Shown here piece after piece: positions 52,132 through 64,000 of a stretch of DNA of 64,000 bases. Below the pieces are notes generated by a model, which searched no databases, was not told the origin of the DNA, and was given only the letters and a program-made list of their open reading frames with translations. Origin of the DNA: Acinetobacter brisouii CIP 110357 (GTDB lineage: Bacteria > Pseudomonadota > Gammaproteobacteria > Pseudomonadales > Moraxellaceae). The stretch is taken from NCBI RefSeq assembly GCF_000488275.1, contig NZ_KI530763.1:1-64000 (forward strand), read 5' to 3'. Position numbers and translations under genes: made by a program. Positions within the stretch are counted from its first letter, which is position 1. Each line of letters begins with the position of its first letter.

Positions 52132-54441
52132 CTACTTACAGGTAAGTTCGATTACTTTTACTGAATTATGATCTGCAACTTGTGCAGGAACATTTAATTC
52201 ACTGGTACAGAATGCATCCTCCGCTTGTTGTGCTTTTAACTGATATTTATGACCTGGTAACAGTCCGTATAGATACAATTGACCTTCGGCATCTGTTGGG
52301 TAAACTTCATCTTTATTATTATCTACATAAACTTCTGTTGCTCTCGGGAAAATCTCGCCTTTCGTATTTAACAATTTAACAACGACCTGTTGAGTTTGAT
52401 AAATTGGAAAATCAAAGAAATAACCTCGCTGATTAAGTGCGATTAACTTTTTACTTGATGTTTCTATTTTGCTTTCAATCGGAATCTGGTCTTGATTAAA
52501 TGACAAATCATATGTGATATACGGCAAGATATTATGAATAAAGAAATAACCATTTTTTTTGGTTGTTCCAACAGGAACTAATGATCTATAAACCTCAATG
52601 TCCTTATAATCAGAAACTTTAACAAGGGCAAAGGCATCATCGATTGACTTGGTAAAACTAAATTGATTATCCAACCAAACCAATGCCCCTTTATAATCTA
52701 CTTGGGTGTCATAATAATCTGGGTTTTGAGAATGTAAAATCCGCAAATCGCCATATGAAGTTTTTAACAATCCAGAAGCATTGTAGCCTAACTGTCCATT
52801 GGAGCGATTCATCCCTACAGAATAACCAAAGCCATTCTGCCCTGTAATAGATTGAGCAAAGGTCGCACGCGTATTACCATCCACAGATTGATCAATATAA
52901 ACAGATTTATTATTATCAAAATTATAACTTAATGAAATATAAGCACCATCATCTTTACTCGCACTAAAATCTTTAAAATAAGACAAGCTTAAATAAAGCT
53001 GTGATGTAATTCTTTTCGAGACTCCAATGTTTAAAAGTTTAGTATTTGGTAAAGTTTGATTTTGGTTTTGGCTTTGATTTTTATAATAGCGGCGATCAAT
53101 ATAGTTAAAATTTATATTATCAAAAAATGGAATATTATAAAAACTCAAATAAGCAAGATTATCAAATTGTGGAATAATAGTGTCAACTGTATAACCTAGT
53201 GATTTAAATTTATCTGAGGAATATTTACTCGCTACACCAAAAGAGAAATTTTTAAAGTTACGACTCACTGATGCACCTAATGCGTAACCATTTTCACCAT
53301 AACCATGACTCCCCATCACAGAAAAATCAAATAAAGCATACTTGGGTGCAGCCTGTGTCCACATTAAGCCCAAAGTCTGTATATCCGAGCTATAATCTGC
53401 AGTAAAGCCCAAAGTTGTTTTATCTGTTATACCACGCCGAAAATATGCACTCGTAAAAAATTCACGATAATCTGAGCTATTATAATCATAGTTATAGCGT
53501 ATTTTCCCTAAAGAAAAATTATATTCATTTAGCCCAGCTTGTAATAATCGGTTATTAATTAAAATTGGAAAATTTTGTACACTTCGGTTTCCAAGTACAT
53601 CTTGTACCACTATTTGTGCATTACCCGATTGCTGAATATTTGCACCTGTTTGTAATACATAATCTCCAGCCGTAACATTTTGCCGATATATATTAATACC
53701 GTTAATATACAGGTCGATGGTTGAAGGAACTACCGCACTCCCCCTCAACACGGGAGCATTCCAGTAAATAAGGTCTGAACGCTCAGTATAGTTTGTACCA
53801 AAACTTAAACCACCAAATCGAAAGGAACTCGCTAAAGGGTTATAGACTGTCGTAGTATCACCCAATACAAGTTTGGTGTAATTCCCAGGGAAATCAATAC
53901 TAAGCTCTGTATTCAAACGAACTACAGAACTTTCACCACTATTTACCTGATCCCGATAGATCACGGCATTTTTAAACATCCAAAAATCTTTAAAAAACCC
54001 TAATTCATAAAGATTATTAAATTCATGAGCACCTTTAGATTTGTCAAAGTAAAAATCATAGTTTAAAAAAGCCCCTAAATTTGCCTTATTTGGTAAAGGC
54101 AATTTAGTCTTATCAAGATATTCCAAAAAATACTCTGGCGGTAAATTGATTTTTACAGCCTGCATTGCAGTATCCAACTCAGAGCCAATAGCAGATGTCG
54201 TCACCAAACAATACTGCTTTTGGCTCGTATTTTTTTGAAATAAATCTACTTTCAGTTTAAGCTGAGCAAGTACGCTACATTCAACATAAAATTGATTATT
54301 CTCTTGAATAAAAAGAGTTTCCGTATTTTTATCAATACCATTCAACCAAATATCTGCCAAAATGGGTTCATTACCACCTACTGCCTCTGCATGGGCAAAT
54401 GAACAAATAATCAATCCATTGATGATGATCATTTTTTTCAT
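52132..54441 (-). CDS. Outer-membrane fimbrial usher
   Basis: The 769-residue protein has a signal peptide (MKKMIIINGLIICSFAHAEA), an N-terminal chaperone-binding domain and a long beta-barrel with typical usher segments GSAVVPSTIDLYINGINIYRQNV, AGDYVLQTGANIQQSGNAQIVVQD and GRNR-like repeats. The C-terminal part has NKDEVYPTDAEGQLYLYGLLPGHKYQLKA and a final Cys pair (FCTSELNV and ELTCK). It is somewhat shorter than FimD-type ushers (about 830-880). The operon order pilin, chaperone, usher, tip matches sigma-fimbriae. The gene is notably AT-rich. Confidence 0.9.
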   Translation of the reverse strand: MKKMIIINGLIICSFAHAEAVGGNEPILADIWLNGIDKNTETLFIQENNQFYVECSVLAQLKLKVDLFQKNTSQKQYCLVTTSAIGSELDTAMQAVKINLPPEYFLEYLDKTKLPLPNKANLGAFLNYDFYFDKSKGAHEFNNLYELGFFKDFWMFKNAVIYRDQVNSGESSVVRLNTELSIDFPGNYTKLVLGDTTTVYNPLASSFRFGGLSFGTNYTERSDLIYWNAPVLRGSAVVPSTIDLYINGINIYRQNVTAGDYVLQTGANIQQSGNAQIVVQDVLGNRSVQNFPILINNRLLQAGLNEYNFSLGKIRYNYDYNSSDYREFFTSAYFRRGITDKTTLGFTADYSSDIQTLGLMWTQAAPKYALFDFSVMGSHGYGENGYALGASVSRNFKNFSFGVASKYSSDKFKSLGYTVDTIIPQFDNLAYLSFYNIPFFDNINFNYIDRRYYKNQSQNQNQTLPNTKLLNIGVSKRITSQLYLSLSYFKDFSASKDDGAYISLSYNFDNNKSVYIDQSVDGNTRATFAQSITGQNGFGYSVGMNRSNGQLGYNASGLLKTSYGDLRILHSQNPDYYDTQVDYKGALVWLDNQFSFTKSIDDAFALVKVSDYKDIEVYRSLVPVGTTKKNGYFFIHNILPYITYDLSFNQDQIPIESKIETSSKKLIALNQRGYFFDFPIYQTQQVVVKLLNTKGEIFPRATEVYVDNNKDEVYPTDAEGQLYLYGLLPGHKYQLKAQQAEDAFCTSELNVPAQVADHNSVKVIELTCK

Positions 54442-54444
54442 ATT

Positions 54445-55146
54445 TTATTCCTTGAGCTTAAGCTCTAGCGGTTTTTCACTTTTATCTGTTTTTATTAAGA
54501 TTTTATAGCTATCGATATTTCTCGATTTTATCTGACTAAATTTAAAATTATTTTCCTGCTTTGTTAGCAAATATTTCCTATCATAATTTAGAGCAATTTC
54601 TTTTTTATTTTCATCTATTAACGTTATTCCTGTAATTTGCACATGAGATTCTGCATTATTTTTTATATTCACTAACAAATTATTATTTTCAAATCTTGGT
54701 ATGGCTTTTAAATCTATTGCTTTTTGTTGTCCTACAAAAAGTGGAATCGAAAGATTCATCATAAATTGAACTGTATTTGCTTTTAAAGCAGGTGGCACTT
54801 CCTTAAAAAAAATACGCCAAGTCCCTTCTTTTTCTAGGCTTGGTAATTGTCTAAAGCCAACCCGTATAACTTGCTCTGAATTTGGTTTTATTACAAAATT
54901 TTTCGGGTTAATAATGATATTTGGATCTGGCTCCAGCACATCCTCTCCTTTTTCGTTTTGTGACCATTTCATTGCAGATGCTTCAAATACTTTTTTTTCA
55001 CTTCCTTCACTCAAAGAAAGAGTAACTGTTGTGCTTCTTTGCTGTTTATTTGAAATATAAAGTTGTGTAGGAGTTACGCCAAATTCTGCCCATAATTTAT
55101 TTATATTTAAAAAAAATATAAATAAAAGTAATGCTATTTTTTTCAT
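54445..55146 (-). CDS. Periplasmic fimbrial chaperone
   Basis: The 233-residue protein has a signal peptide (MKKIALLLFIFFLNINKLWA) and the immunoglobulin-like chaperone fold: FGVTPTQLYISNKQQRSTTVTLSL at the first strands, NFVIKPNSEQVIRVGFRQLP and WRIFFKEVPPALK, where Arg and Lys contact the C-terminus of subunits. The second domain follows from residue 140. It is three bases before the usher and after the pilin, as expected for one polycistronic message. Confidence 0.9.
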   Translation of the reverse strand: MKKIALLLFIFFLNINKLWAEFGVTPTQLYISNKQQRSTTVTLSLSEGSEKKVFEASAMKWSQNEKGEDVLEPDPNIIINPKNFVIKPNSEQVIRVGFRQLPSLEKEGTWRIFFKEVPPALKANTVQFMMNLSIPLFVGQQKAIDLKAIPRFENNNLLVNIKNNAESHVQITGITLIDENKKEIALNYDRKYLLTKQENNFKFSQIKSRNIDSYKILIKTDKSEKPLELKLKE

Positions 55147-55257
55147 ATCTAGTCCATCCCTATAATATAAAAAACTTCCCTTTTATAAATAACTGATATT
55201 TTGTTATTAAAAAGCTCTACCAAACGTATATTTAGTAGAGCTCTTTCAGGTATATGA

Positions 55258-55776
55258 TTAGAAATAGACATCAATACTATAGAGATCGCTATATTTATCT
55301 GCTAAAACAGATCCGATCGCGTTTTTAGTTTTCACTGTAACACTATATTGATTCATTGTGGTTAGAGCCATCGGCTCACCTAGAGCTGCTACACCAAGGT
55401 TGATGCTTTTTGTACCGCGTTTAGTTGTGACTGTTGTTGGGATAGTCGTAGTATTACTACCACTGCCTTTTAAGTAGCTTTCATCTGTACCAGTAGCACC
55501 TGTCTGACCATGATAAGTAGTGTTGACAAGTAAGTTATAATTAGCATTCGCACCGACCCAAAATGAACCAGTACCCACACCAGTTTTACTATCCACGGTG
55601 ATTTTATCATCAGCTCTTAGCACACATTTTTTTGCTACAACCAACTCAATTGGAATTGTGTCGTGACATTTAGAAGTCCCTGTGCCTGTATCACATTCTT
55701 GATTACCAGCATGAGCAACTCCTGTAAAAGCAGTCAATGCAGCGGCGGATAATAATGTTTTCATCATTATATTCAT
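55258..55776 (-). CDS. Major fimbrial subunit (pilin)
   Basis: The 172-residue protein has a signal peptide ending AHA near residue 23 (MKTLLSAAALTAFTGVAHA), one Cys pair (ECDTG/SKCHD) and a further Cys in VAKKCVL, then Gly/Thr-rich strands and a C-terminal strand DLYSIDVYF that fits donor-strand exchange. It is the first gene of the operon and probably the main shaft protein. The ATG at 55776 follows GGGAG by seven bases; later in-frame ATGs (55767 and 55764) would also give a signal peptide. Confidence 0.82.
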   Translation of the reverse strand: MNIMMKTLLSAAALTAFTGVAHAGNQECDTGTGTSKCHDTIPIELVVAKKCVLRADDKITVDSKTGVGTGSFWVGANANYNLLVNTTYHGQTGATGTDESYLKGSGSNTTTIPTTVTTKRGTKSINLGVAALGEPMALTTMNQYSVTVKTKNAIGSVLADKYSDLYSIDVYF

Positions 55777-56210
55777 AACCCATCTCCCTTATTTTATTTA
55801 TTCGCAATTATAAAATTTCAAACCTCTTATAAAAGTTAGAGTTAGAGTTTTATAAGTGCTGAGTAAAAGCTTATATTCTTTTTTTAAAATCATAAAAAAA
55901 ATGGTAAAGTTCATGTTCCCACATCGGATATATACTTATTTATTATAATTCCTTGTTTATTTTACTTATTTCAATATAAATTAAATAAATATAAGAATGG
56001 TTTTTATATTATTTTTTTAAATATAAGAAATATAGATTCTTATCCTTATTTTTTTAAATAGAAAAATCACATATATACAGTATTGTTAAATTTTCTATAA
56101 GAAATACATTTAAACACACAAAATTAAATTAAAATCACATAAAGTTCACACTTACCCATAAAAAATCATATTTTTTCAAAAAAACGTGACTTATTTCACA
56201 TTTTTCAAAC
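55777..56210. other. AT-rich upstream region of the fimbrial operon
   Basis: More than 400 bases of very AT-rich sequence precede the pilin gene. No gene is visible. The base composition is unlike the housekeeping genes on both sides, which hints at an acquired block. The fimbrial promoter must be here. Confidence 0.4.
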
Positions 56211-56216
56211 TATGCT

Positions 56217-56345
56217 TAAATACCTACTTCCCGTAAACATGAAGTAACCTGCTGTGCTATCAAGCCTGAACAGCAAAATACAAAGTTAGGTAAAGCCCTC
56301 CTACAGGCAATAAAAAACCCCAACTTAAAGTCAGGGTTTTTTATG
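56217..56345 (+). ncRNA. Candidate small RNA between ilvC and the fimbrial operon
   Basis: On the plus strand a TATGCT (56211-56216) that could be a -10 element is followed by several hairpins: TACTTC/GAAGTA at 56225-56246 and TGCTGT/ACAGCA around 56250-56276. A terminator hairpin ends the series at 56313-56344, with GGGTTTTTT. That is a 120- to 130-base transcript. The only -35 match, GTGACT, is 19 bases upstream, longer than ideal. The terminator also serves ilvC from the other strand, so the RNA is a hypothesis. Confidence 0.35.
56313..56344 (-). terminator. Intrinsic terminator of ilvC
   Basis: AAAAACCC (56313-56320) pairs with GGGTTTTT (56334-56341); the inner ACT/AGT adds a short helix. 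On the minus strand a T-run follows. It is 19 bases past the ilvC stop and can work in both directions. Confidence 0.85.
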
Positions 56346-56362
56346 TTTGATCGAGTTAAAAC

Positions 56363-57403
<1,041 letters not shown>

Positions 57404-57895
57404 TTAAACCGTTAATACTTTTTCGCCGCGTGCAATACCTGACACGCCTGAACGTACCACTTCCAAAATGGTATTTTCAGCTAAAGCATCAATAAATCCA
57501 TCGAGTTTTTCAGTAGTACCAACAATCTGAATGGTATACGTTGTTGGCGTAACATCGACAATTGAAGCACGGAAAATATCTGTTGTGCGTTTAATTTCAT
57601 CGCGCGCCGCACCCAATGCTTTTACTTTAATTAGCATCAGTTCACGTTCAATATGCGCACCCTCGCTCAAATCAACCACTTTTACAACTTCAATTAATTT
57701 ATTCAGTTGTTTGGTAATTTGCTCAATTTTATGATCATCACCATACGTGGTTAATGTTAAACGAGACAAAGTTGGATCTTCAGTCGGTGCTACATTTAAG
57801 GTTTCAATATTATAGCCACGCTGACTAAACAAACCGACTAAACGAGAAAGCGCACCTGATTCATTTTCAATGAGTACAGAAATAATGTGTCTCAT
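57404..57895 (-). CDS. ilvN: Acetolactate synthase small subunit
   Basis: The regulatory subunit binds valine and activates the catalytic subunit. The 163-residue protein opens with the ACT domain [20 protein letters not shown] (GALSRV-type ligand loop), [19 protein letters not shown] and [13 protein letters not shown]. The second half is the IlvN C-terminal domain. Its size and sequence resemble IlvH/IlvN of 160 residues. The ATG overlaps the ilvB stop (ATGA). Confidence 0.97.
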   Translation of the reverse strand: MRHIISVLIENESGALSRLVGLFSQRGYNIETLNVAPTEDPTLSRLTLTTYGDDHKIEQITKQLNKLIEVVKVVDLSEGAHIERELMLIKVKALGAARDEIKRTTDIFRASIVDVTPTTYTIQIVGTTEKLDGFIDALAENTILEVVRSGVSGIARGEKVLTV

Positions 57896-59619
57896 TTTGT
57901 ACGCTCCCCTTTATGTAACCACATGTCCTTCATAGACTGACCAGCGATCTGCATTGGGTAAACATGCTCAGAACGGTCAACCATCACGTTAATAAACACG
58001 CACTTATCGTTAATCGCCATTGCTTCTTCAAGTTTGGCTTCTAACTCATCGGCATGATTAATTTGAATACCTACGTGTCCGTAAGCTTCCATTAACTTGG
58101 TAAAGTCTGGCAGTGATTCAACATATGAACTTGAGTGACGACCTTCATAGTTCATGTCTTGCCATTGTTTTACCATACCAAGCGCACGGTTATTCAAGCA
58201 TAGAATCTTAACGTTTAAACCATATTGCTTACAGGTTGAAAGCTCTTGGATACACATCTGAATTGAAGCTTCGCCTGTGATACACACCACTTGCTGTTCA
58301 GGTTTTGCCAATTTGGCAGCCATGGCATATGGTAGACCCACACCCATCGTTCCTAAACCGCCAGAGTTGATCCATTGACGTGGCTGATCATACTTATAAT
58401 AAAGTGCAGCAAACATCTGATGCTGACCAACGTCAGAGGTAATAATCGCCTCACCGTTCGTGATTTTATATAAAGTTTCAACCACTTGTTGCGGCTTCAT
58501 ACCACCGTCAACCGCAGGAGCATATTTCAGACCATGAACTTGACGCCATTCATTGATTTGATTCCACCACTGAGCTAAAGACTCTGGATTTGGCTTAGAG
58601 ATATTGAGCTGTTTCAACTGACTCAACATTTCCTGCAATACAGGTTCAACTGCACCCACAATTGGAATATGCGCTGAAATAGTTTTAGAAATGGTCGCAG
58701 GATCAATATCAATATGCACAACTTTGGCATTTGGACAGAATTTTGCAGGGTTATTGGTAACACGGTCATCAAAACGTGCGCCTACTGCAAAAATCACATC
58801 GGCATTGTGCATCGCCATGTTGGCTTCATAGCAACCATGCATACCCAACATCCCGATAAACTGAGGATCAGTTCCAGGGAAACCACCCAAGCCCATAAGG
58901 GTATTGGTGACTGGGTAATTCAGCAAATGTGCAAGTTCAGTCAATAACTCGGCAGCATTGCCTTGTACAACCCCACCACCACTATAAATGACTGGGCGTT
59001 TTGCCAAGAGCAACTCTTCAACTGCTTTACGAATTTGCCCAGTATGTCCACGGTAAGGTGGCTGATAAGAGCGCATCTTCACCTTTTCAGGATATTCGTA
59101 AGCAAATTTTTCTGCTGGATTGGTTGCATCTTTTGGAATATCAACTACAACAGGTCCTGGACGGCCACTTGCAGCAATATAAAATGCTTTTTTGATAATG
59201 CCAGGAATTTCACTTGCATGACGAACTTGGAAGCTATGTTTTACGATTGGACGTGACACACCCACCATATCTGTTTCCTGGAAAGCATCTTCCCCGATAA
59301 GATGAGAAGCAACTTGTCCAGACAGAATCACCATAGGAATCGAGTCCATATAGGCTGTCGCGATTGGTGTAACAGTATTGGTTGCACCAGGGCCTGAAGT
59401 AACAAGTACGACCCCTGTTTTGCCTGTGACTCGCGAATATGCATCTGCCATATGCCCAGCAGCCTGTTCGTGGCGTACTAGGTAATGCTGAATTTTATCT
59501 TGTTTAAATAGCGCATCATAGATGTGCAAAACTGCGCCACCAGGATATCCAAAAACGTGTTCAACACCTTCGTCCGCAAGTGCACGAACGAGCATTTCAC
59601 CACCAGATAGAAGTTCCAA
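57892..59619 (-). CDS. ilvB: Acetolactate synthase large subunit (IlvB/IlvI type)
   Basis: This thiamine-diphosphate enzyme condenses two pyruvates, or pyruvate with ketobutyrate, in the first common step of branched-chain synthesis. The 575-residue protein has [33 protein letters not shown] (catalytic Glu), [19 protein letters not shown], the FAD site region and the ThDP motif ending [13 protein letters not shown]. The start is a TTG at 59619, seven bases after AGGGTG; it yields [14 protein letters not shown], aligned with the start of E. coli IlvI. A hairpin lies 28 bases upstream. Confidence 0.96.
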   Translation of the reverse strand: MELLSGGEMLVRALADEGVEHVFGYPGGAVLHIYDALFKQDKIQHYLVRHEQAAGHMADAYSRVTGKTGVVLVTSGPGATNTVTPIATAYMDSIPMVILSGQVASHLIGEDAFQETDMVGVSRPIVKHSFQVRHASEIPGIIKKAFYIAASGRPGPVVVDIPKDATNPAEKFAYEYPEKVKMRSYQPPYRGHTGQIRKAVEELLLAKRPVIYSGGGVVQGNAAELLTELAHLLNYPVTNTLMGLGGFPGTDPQFIGMLGMHGCYEANMAMHNADVIFAVGARFDDRVTNNPAKFCPNAKVVHIDIDPATISKTISAHIPIVGAVEPVLQEMLSQLKQLNISKPNPESLAQWWNQINEWRQVHGLKYAPAVDGGMKPQQVVETLYKITNGEAIITSDVGQHQMFAALYYKYDQPRQWINSGGLGTMGVGLPYAMAAKLAKPEQQVVCITGEASIQMCIQELSTCKQYGLNVKILCLNNRALGMVKQWQDMNYEGRHSSSYVESLPDFTKLMEAYGHVGIQINHADELEAKLEEAMAINDKCVFINVMVDRSEHVYPMQIAGQSMKDMWLHKGERTK

Positions 59620-60103
59620 CGTGATTCACCCTAAATATCTTTTTTCTATGTAATGGGAGACATTACATATGTGTTTAATTCATACAAACTGTACTCTTAT
59701 AGCACAAATTTCACGCCTAGGCGCTGCAATAGGATAAAAATCGGATGCAACAGCGATATAAGCTGTAAATACTGCATCTTTAAGGTAAAAACATGCTGGG
59801 ATAAACATATTTTTAATTCAACATATAGCTCGGCTAGAGGATATATGCCTATTGCACAATTCGTTTACTTATCCGAAGGGTGATCAGATAAATAAGTGTA
59901 GCATTTTTCTTGTTTCATCCCCGATTGTCAAGACTTCTATGTGTTTTTTCACAAATTGCTTAGTGCCACAGACATGCTCACCGTTGATCTGAAGATAAAA
60001 AATCTGAAGTTAATCCCAATTTGACCATAGAAATTCATATTTTCAGTCAAAAAACACGCTAAAATTTAGGATGTGTGACTATTTAAAATCAACAAGGGTT
60101 TCT
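59620..60103. other. Divergent intergenic region and ilvB leader
   Basis: About 485 bases lie between ilvB (minus) and the DUF4124 gene (plus). On the minus strand, the perfect inverted repeat ATGTAATG/CATTACAT (59648-59668, loop GGAGA) lies just before the ilvB start region. A 42-codon frame (59808 to 59680, minus) contains several Ile, Val and Ala codons but has no ribosome-binding site. No transcription terminator of the attenuator type is visible. Confidence 0.45.
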
Positions 60104-60469
60104 ATGAAAACGCTAAAACAAATAATGATCTCAAGTATGATTGGATTGGGCTTAATGGGGTTAAGTCAGATCAGTTCGGCTCAGCCAGATTACTATAAAT
60201 GGGTTGATGCTCACGGTTCGACTCATTACACCACCACACCACCGCCAAAAGCCAAAGGTGTAAAAACTCGCGGTAAAATTCAAACGCATGGTTGGGCAAC
60301 TACTCCAGCACCAGCAACAACAAATACGAATAACAATAATACGTCTCAGAAAAATACGTCACAACCTGCGACAAATCATGCATCATCGACTCAAAATCAA
60401 CCAGCAAATCAACAAGCACCTCTCAATAATCAAGAAAATTCACCCGTAAGCGCTCCTAAAGCACAGTAA
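60104..60469 (+). CDS. Small exported DUF4124-type protein with low-complexity C-terminus
   Basis: The 121-residue protein starts MKTLKQIMISSMIGLGLMGL, a signal peptide with cleavage near residue 28 (SSAQP). Next comes a DUF4124-like segment PDYYKWVDAHGSTHYTTTPPP, where Tyr-Lys-Trp-Val-Asp is the family mark. The last 60 residues are Asn/Gln/Thr/Ala-rich low complexity. AAGGG lies five bases before the chosen ATG; a longer frame from 60071 would have no leader. Function is unknown. Confidence 0.75.
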   Translation: MKTLKQIMISSMIGLGLMGLSQISSAQPDYYKWVDAHGSTHYTTTPPPKAKGVKTRGKIQTHGWATTPAPATTNTNNNNTSQKNTSQPATNHASSTQNQPANQQAPLNNQENSPVSAPKAQ

Positions 60470-60545
60470 TCCATAAATTTGACTGCTGTTTTCTCGTATT
60501 TATGGATAGACAGACGAGTTTTTCTTGCGCAAAATTCACTTTTAG

Positions 60546-63227
<2,682 letters not shown>

Positions 63228-63244
63228 TTATTTGAGGAATACGC

Positions 63245-63826
63245 ATGCACTTAGTCCCACGTTTAGCATCTGTCGTTTTAACTCTTGGCCTAAGTGCAAG
63301 CTTAGTCGGCTGTGGCTTTCATTTAAAAGGTCTCAGCCCGACCTCAATTCCTGTCGCTTACCCTCACATGAAGCTGAACTTGCCAAGTGAAGCCATGCAT
63401 GTAACCGACAGCAACAACAATATGATCCCTCAAAAGAACACATTACAAATCAAGCTTAAAAGCTATTTATCGGGATATGGCATTCAGTTTGATGATGCCA
63501 AAGAAGCTTATACACTACACGTTTTGGACTATCATTATCGTCGTCAAAAACTCAGCGGCCGTGTAGCTGAGGTTATTTTATATTTAAATGTAACCTTCCA
63601 GATTGAAGATGCACAGGGCCGCCCTGTGACAACTCCACGAAGCATTAATGGTGTAAAAAGCTATCAATACAATGTCGCTAGTGTAAACGTGGATGATAAC
63701 GAACAAGATGCTGTGATTAGTCTCTTGATTGATGATGTTGCTCAGCAAATGGCTCGTCAGATTGCAACCAATCGCCTTCCACACCTTCAACCTGCACCTG
63801 CTTCTACACCCACTGTAACACCTTAA
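63245..63826 (+). CDS. lptE: LPS assembly lipoprotein LptE
   Basis: LptE plugs the LptD barrel and helps place lipopolysaccharide or lipooligosaccharide in the outer leaflet. The 193-residue protein has a lipoprotein signal MHLVPRLASVVLTLGLSASL with lipobox LVGC (Cys23) followed by GFHLKG, as in many LptE proteins. The remainder is a small alpha/beta domain and a proline-rich tail. GAGG lies seven bases before the ATG. It lies 17 bases after leuS and 12 before holA. Confidence 0.93.
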   Translation: MHLVPRLASVVLTLGLSASLVGCGFHLKGLSPTSIPVAYPHMKLNLPSEAMHVTDSNNNMIPQKNTLQIKLKSYLSGYGIQFDDAKEAYTLHVLDYHYRRQKLSGRVAEVILYLNVTFQIEDAQGRPVTTPRSINGVKSYQYNVASVNVDDNEQDAVISLLIDDVAQQMARQIATNRLPHLQPAPASTPTVTP

Positions 63827-63838
63827 TTCAGTGTTGTT

Positions 63839-64000
63839 ATGAAACTCGATTATCTCCAAGCCCTCAAACGCGTGACTGAAGCACAAGGGGCTTGGGTCAT
63901 GCATGGTCAGGAACCTCTGCTTGAACAAAACCTGTTAGATGCGCTGCGCCGCCATTGGCAAAGTCAGGAAATTGAACGACAACGCTATGAAATTCAAAGT
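63839..64000 (+). CDS. holA: DNA polymerase III delta subunit HolA (partial, cut by the right edge)
   Basis: HolA is part of the clamp loader that opens the beta clamp. The 54 visible residues read MKLDYLQALKRVTEAQGAWV, then MHGQEPLLEQNLLDALRRHW, typical of the N-terminus of delta (GxEPLL followed by basic helices). The rest is beyond the window. It follows lptE, its normal neighbour. Confidence 0.9.
   Translation, partial: MKLDYLQALKRVTEAQGAWVMHGQEPLLEQNLLDALRRHWQSQEIERQRYEIQS

Noticed and set aside
59680-59808. 42-codon minus-strand frame that could be an ilv leader peptide
   Set aside because: It has scattered Ile/Val/Ala codons without a run, no Shine-Dalgarno sequence and no terminator/antiterminator pair after it, so I do not call it a gene.
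59653-59883. 76-codon plus-strand frame rich in Cys and Tyr between ilvB and the DUF4124 gene
   Set aside because: No ribosome-binding site. The start codon lies in the inverted repeat of the ilvB leader, and the composition looks like random AT-rich sequence.

Overview
The window is a chromosomal segment of a gammaproteobacterium that I assign to Acinetobacter, species not determined. The basis is gene order: ilvE-glnE next to a lipooligosaccharide outer-core locus, queA/tgt/yajC/secD/secF, der-bamB-yfgM-hisS-ispG-rodZ-pilF-rlmN-ndk-iscX, ilvB-ilvN-ilvC, and leuS-lptE-holA. The low-to-moderate GC content and AT-rich intergenic regions agree. No tool was run. Family names rest on visible motifs and recognised protein sequence, and many starts were reassigned from ribosome-binding sites (RBS) and gene overlaps.

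Layout. 1-6305 (minus): the end of an outer-core (OC) type locus adjoining ilvE. It has two ELM1-family proteins, a family 4 glycosyltransferase, a polysaccharide deacetylase and the dTDP-rhamnose genes rmlB, rmlD and rmlA (rmlA runs off the left edge). 6372-11416 (minus): ilvE, glnE and an orphan sensor histidine kinase. 11417-12181: a long AT-rich non-coding stretch, then tRNA-Leu(CAA). 12450-20936 (mostly plus): queA, a DUF3137/LemA pair, a PAS-GGDEF diguanylate cyclase (minus), then tgt-yajC-secD-secF.

20993-38558 (minus) is the most distinctive part: a compact gene cluster of about 17.5 kb of the aryl-polyene (APE) type. In transcription order it holds a short ketosynthase-like protein, a PlsC-like acyltransferase, two acyl carrier proteins, a membrane protein, an AMP-ligase fused to a hotdog domain, a family 2 glycosyltransferase, an LpxL-like acyltransferase, an aromatic amino acid ammonia-lyase, a thioesterase, a LolA-like carrier, an MMPL exporter, a flavoprotein, a DUF3261 lipoprotein, ketosynthase-dehydratase-ketoreductase-ketosynthase, a small exported protein and a phosphopantetheinyl transferase. 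Most genes overlap by 4-16 bases, so this is probably one operon. The likely product is an aryl-capped polyene esterified to a lipid and moved to the outer membrane. The ammonia-lyase suggests a cinnamate- or coumarate-type starter.

38754-50140 (minus): housekeeping genes der to iscX, then a PAP2 phosphatase and a glycosyltransferase. 50576-51469 (plus): an orphan amino-acid-binding protein. 51711-55776 (minus): a four-gene AT-rich chaperone-usher fimbrial operon with a spore-coat-U-type subunit. 56363-59619 (minus): ilvB-ilvN-ilvC. 60104-64000 (plus): a small DUF4124 protein, then leuS-lptE-holA (holA cut by the right edge). The best leads are the APE-type cluster with its ammonia-lyase and its oddly matched dehydratase domains, a candidate small RNA beside ilvC, and a structured hairpin between the binding protein and the fimbrial operon.
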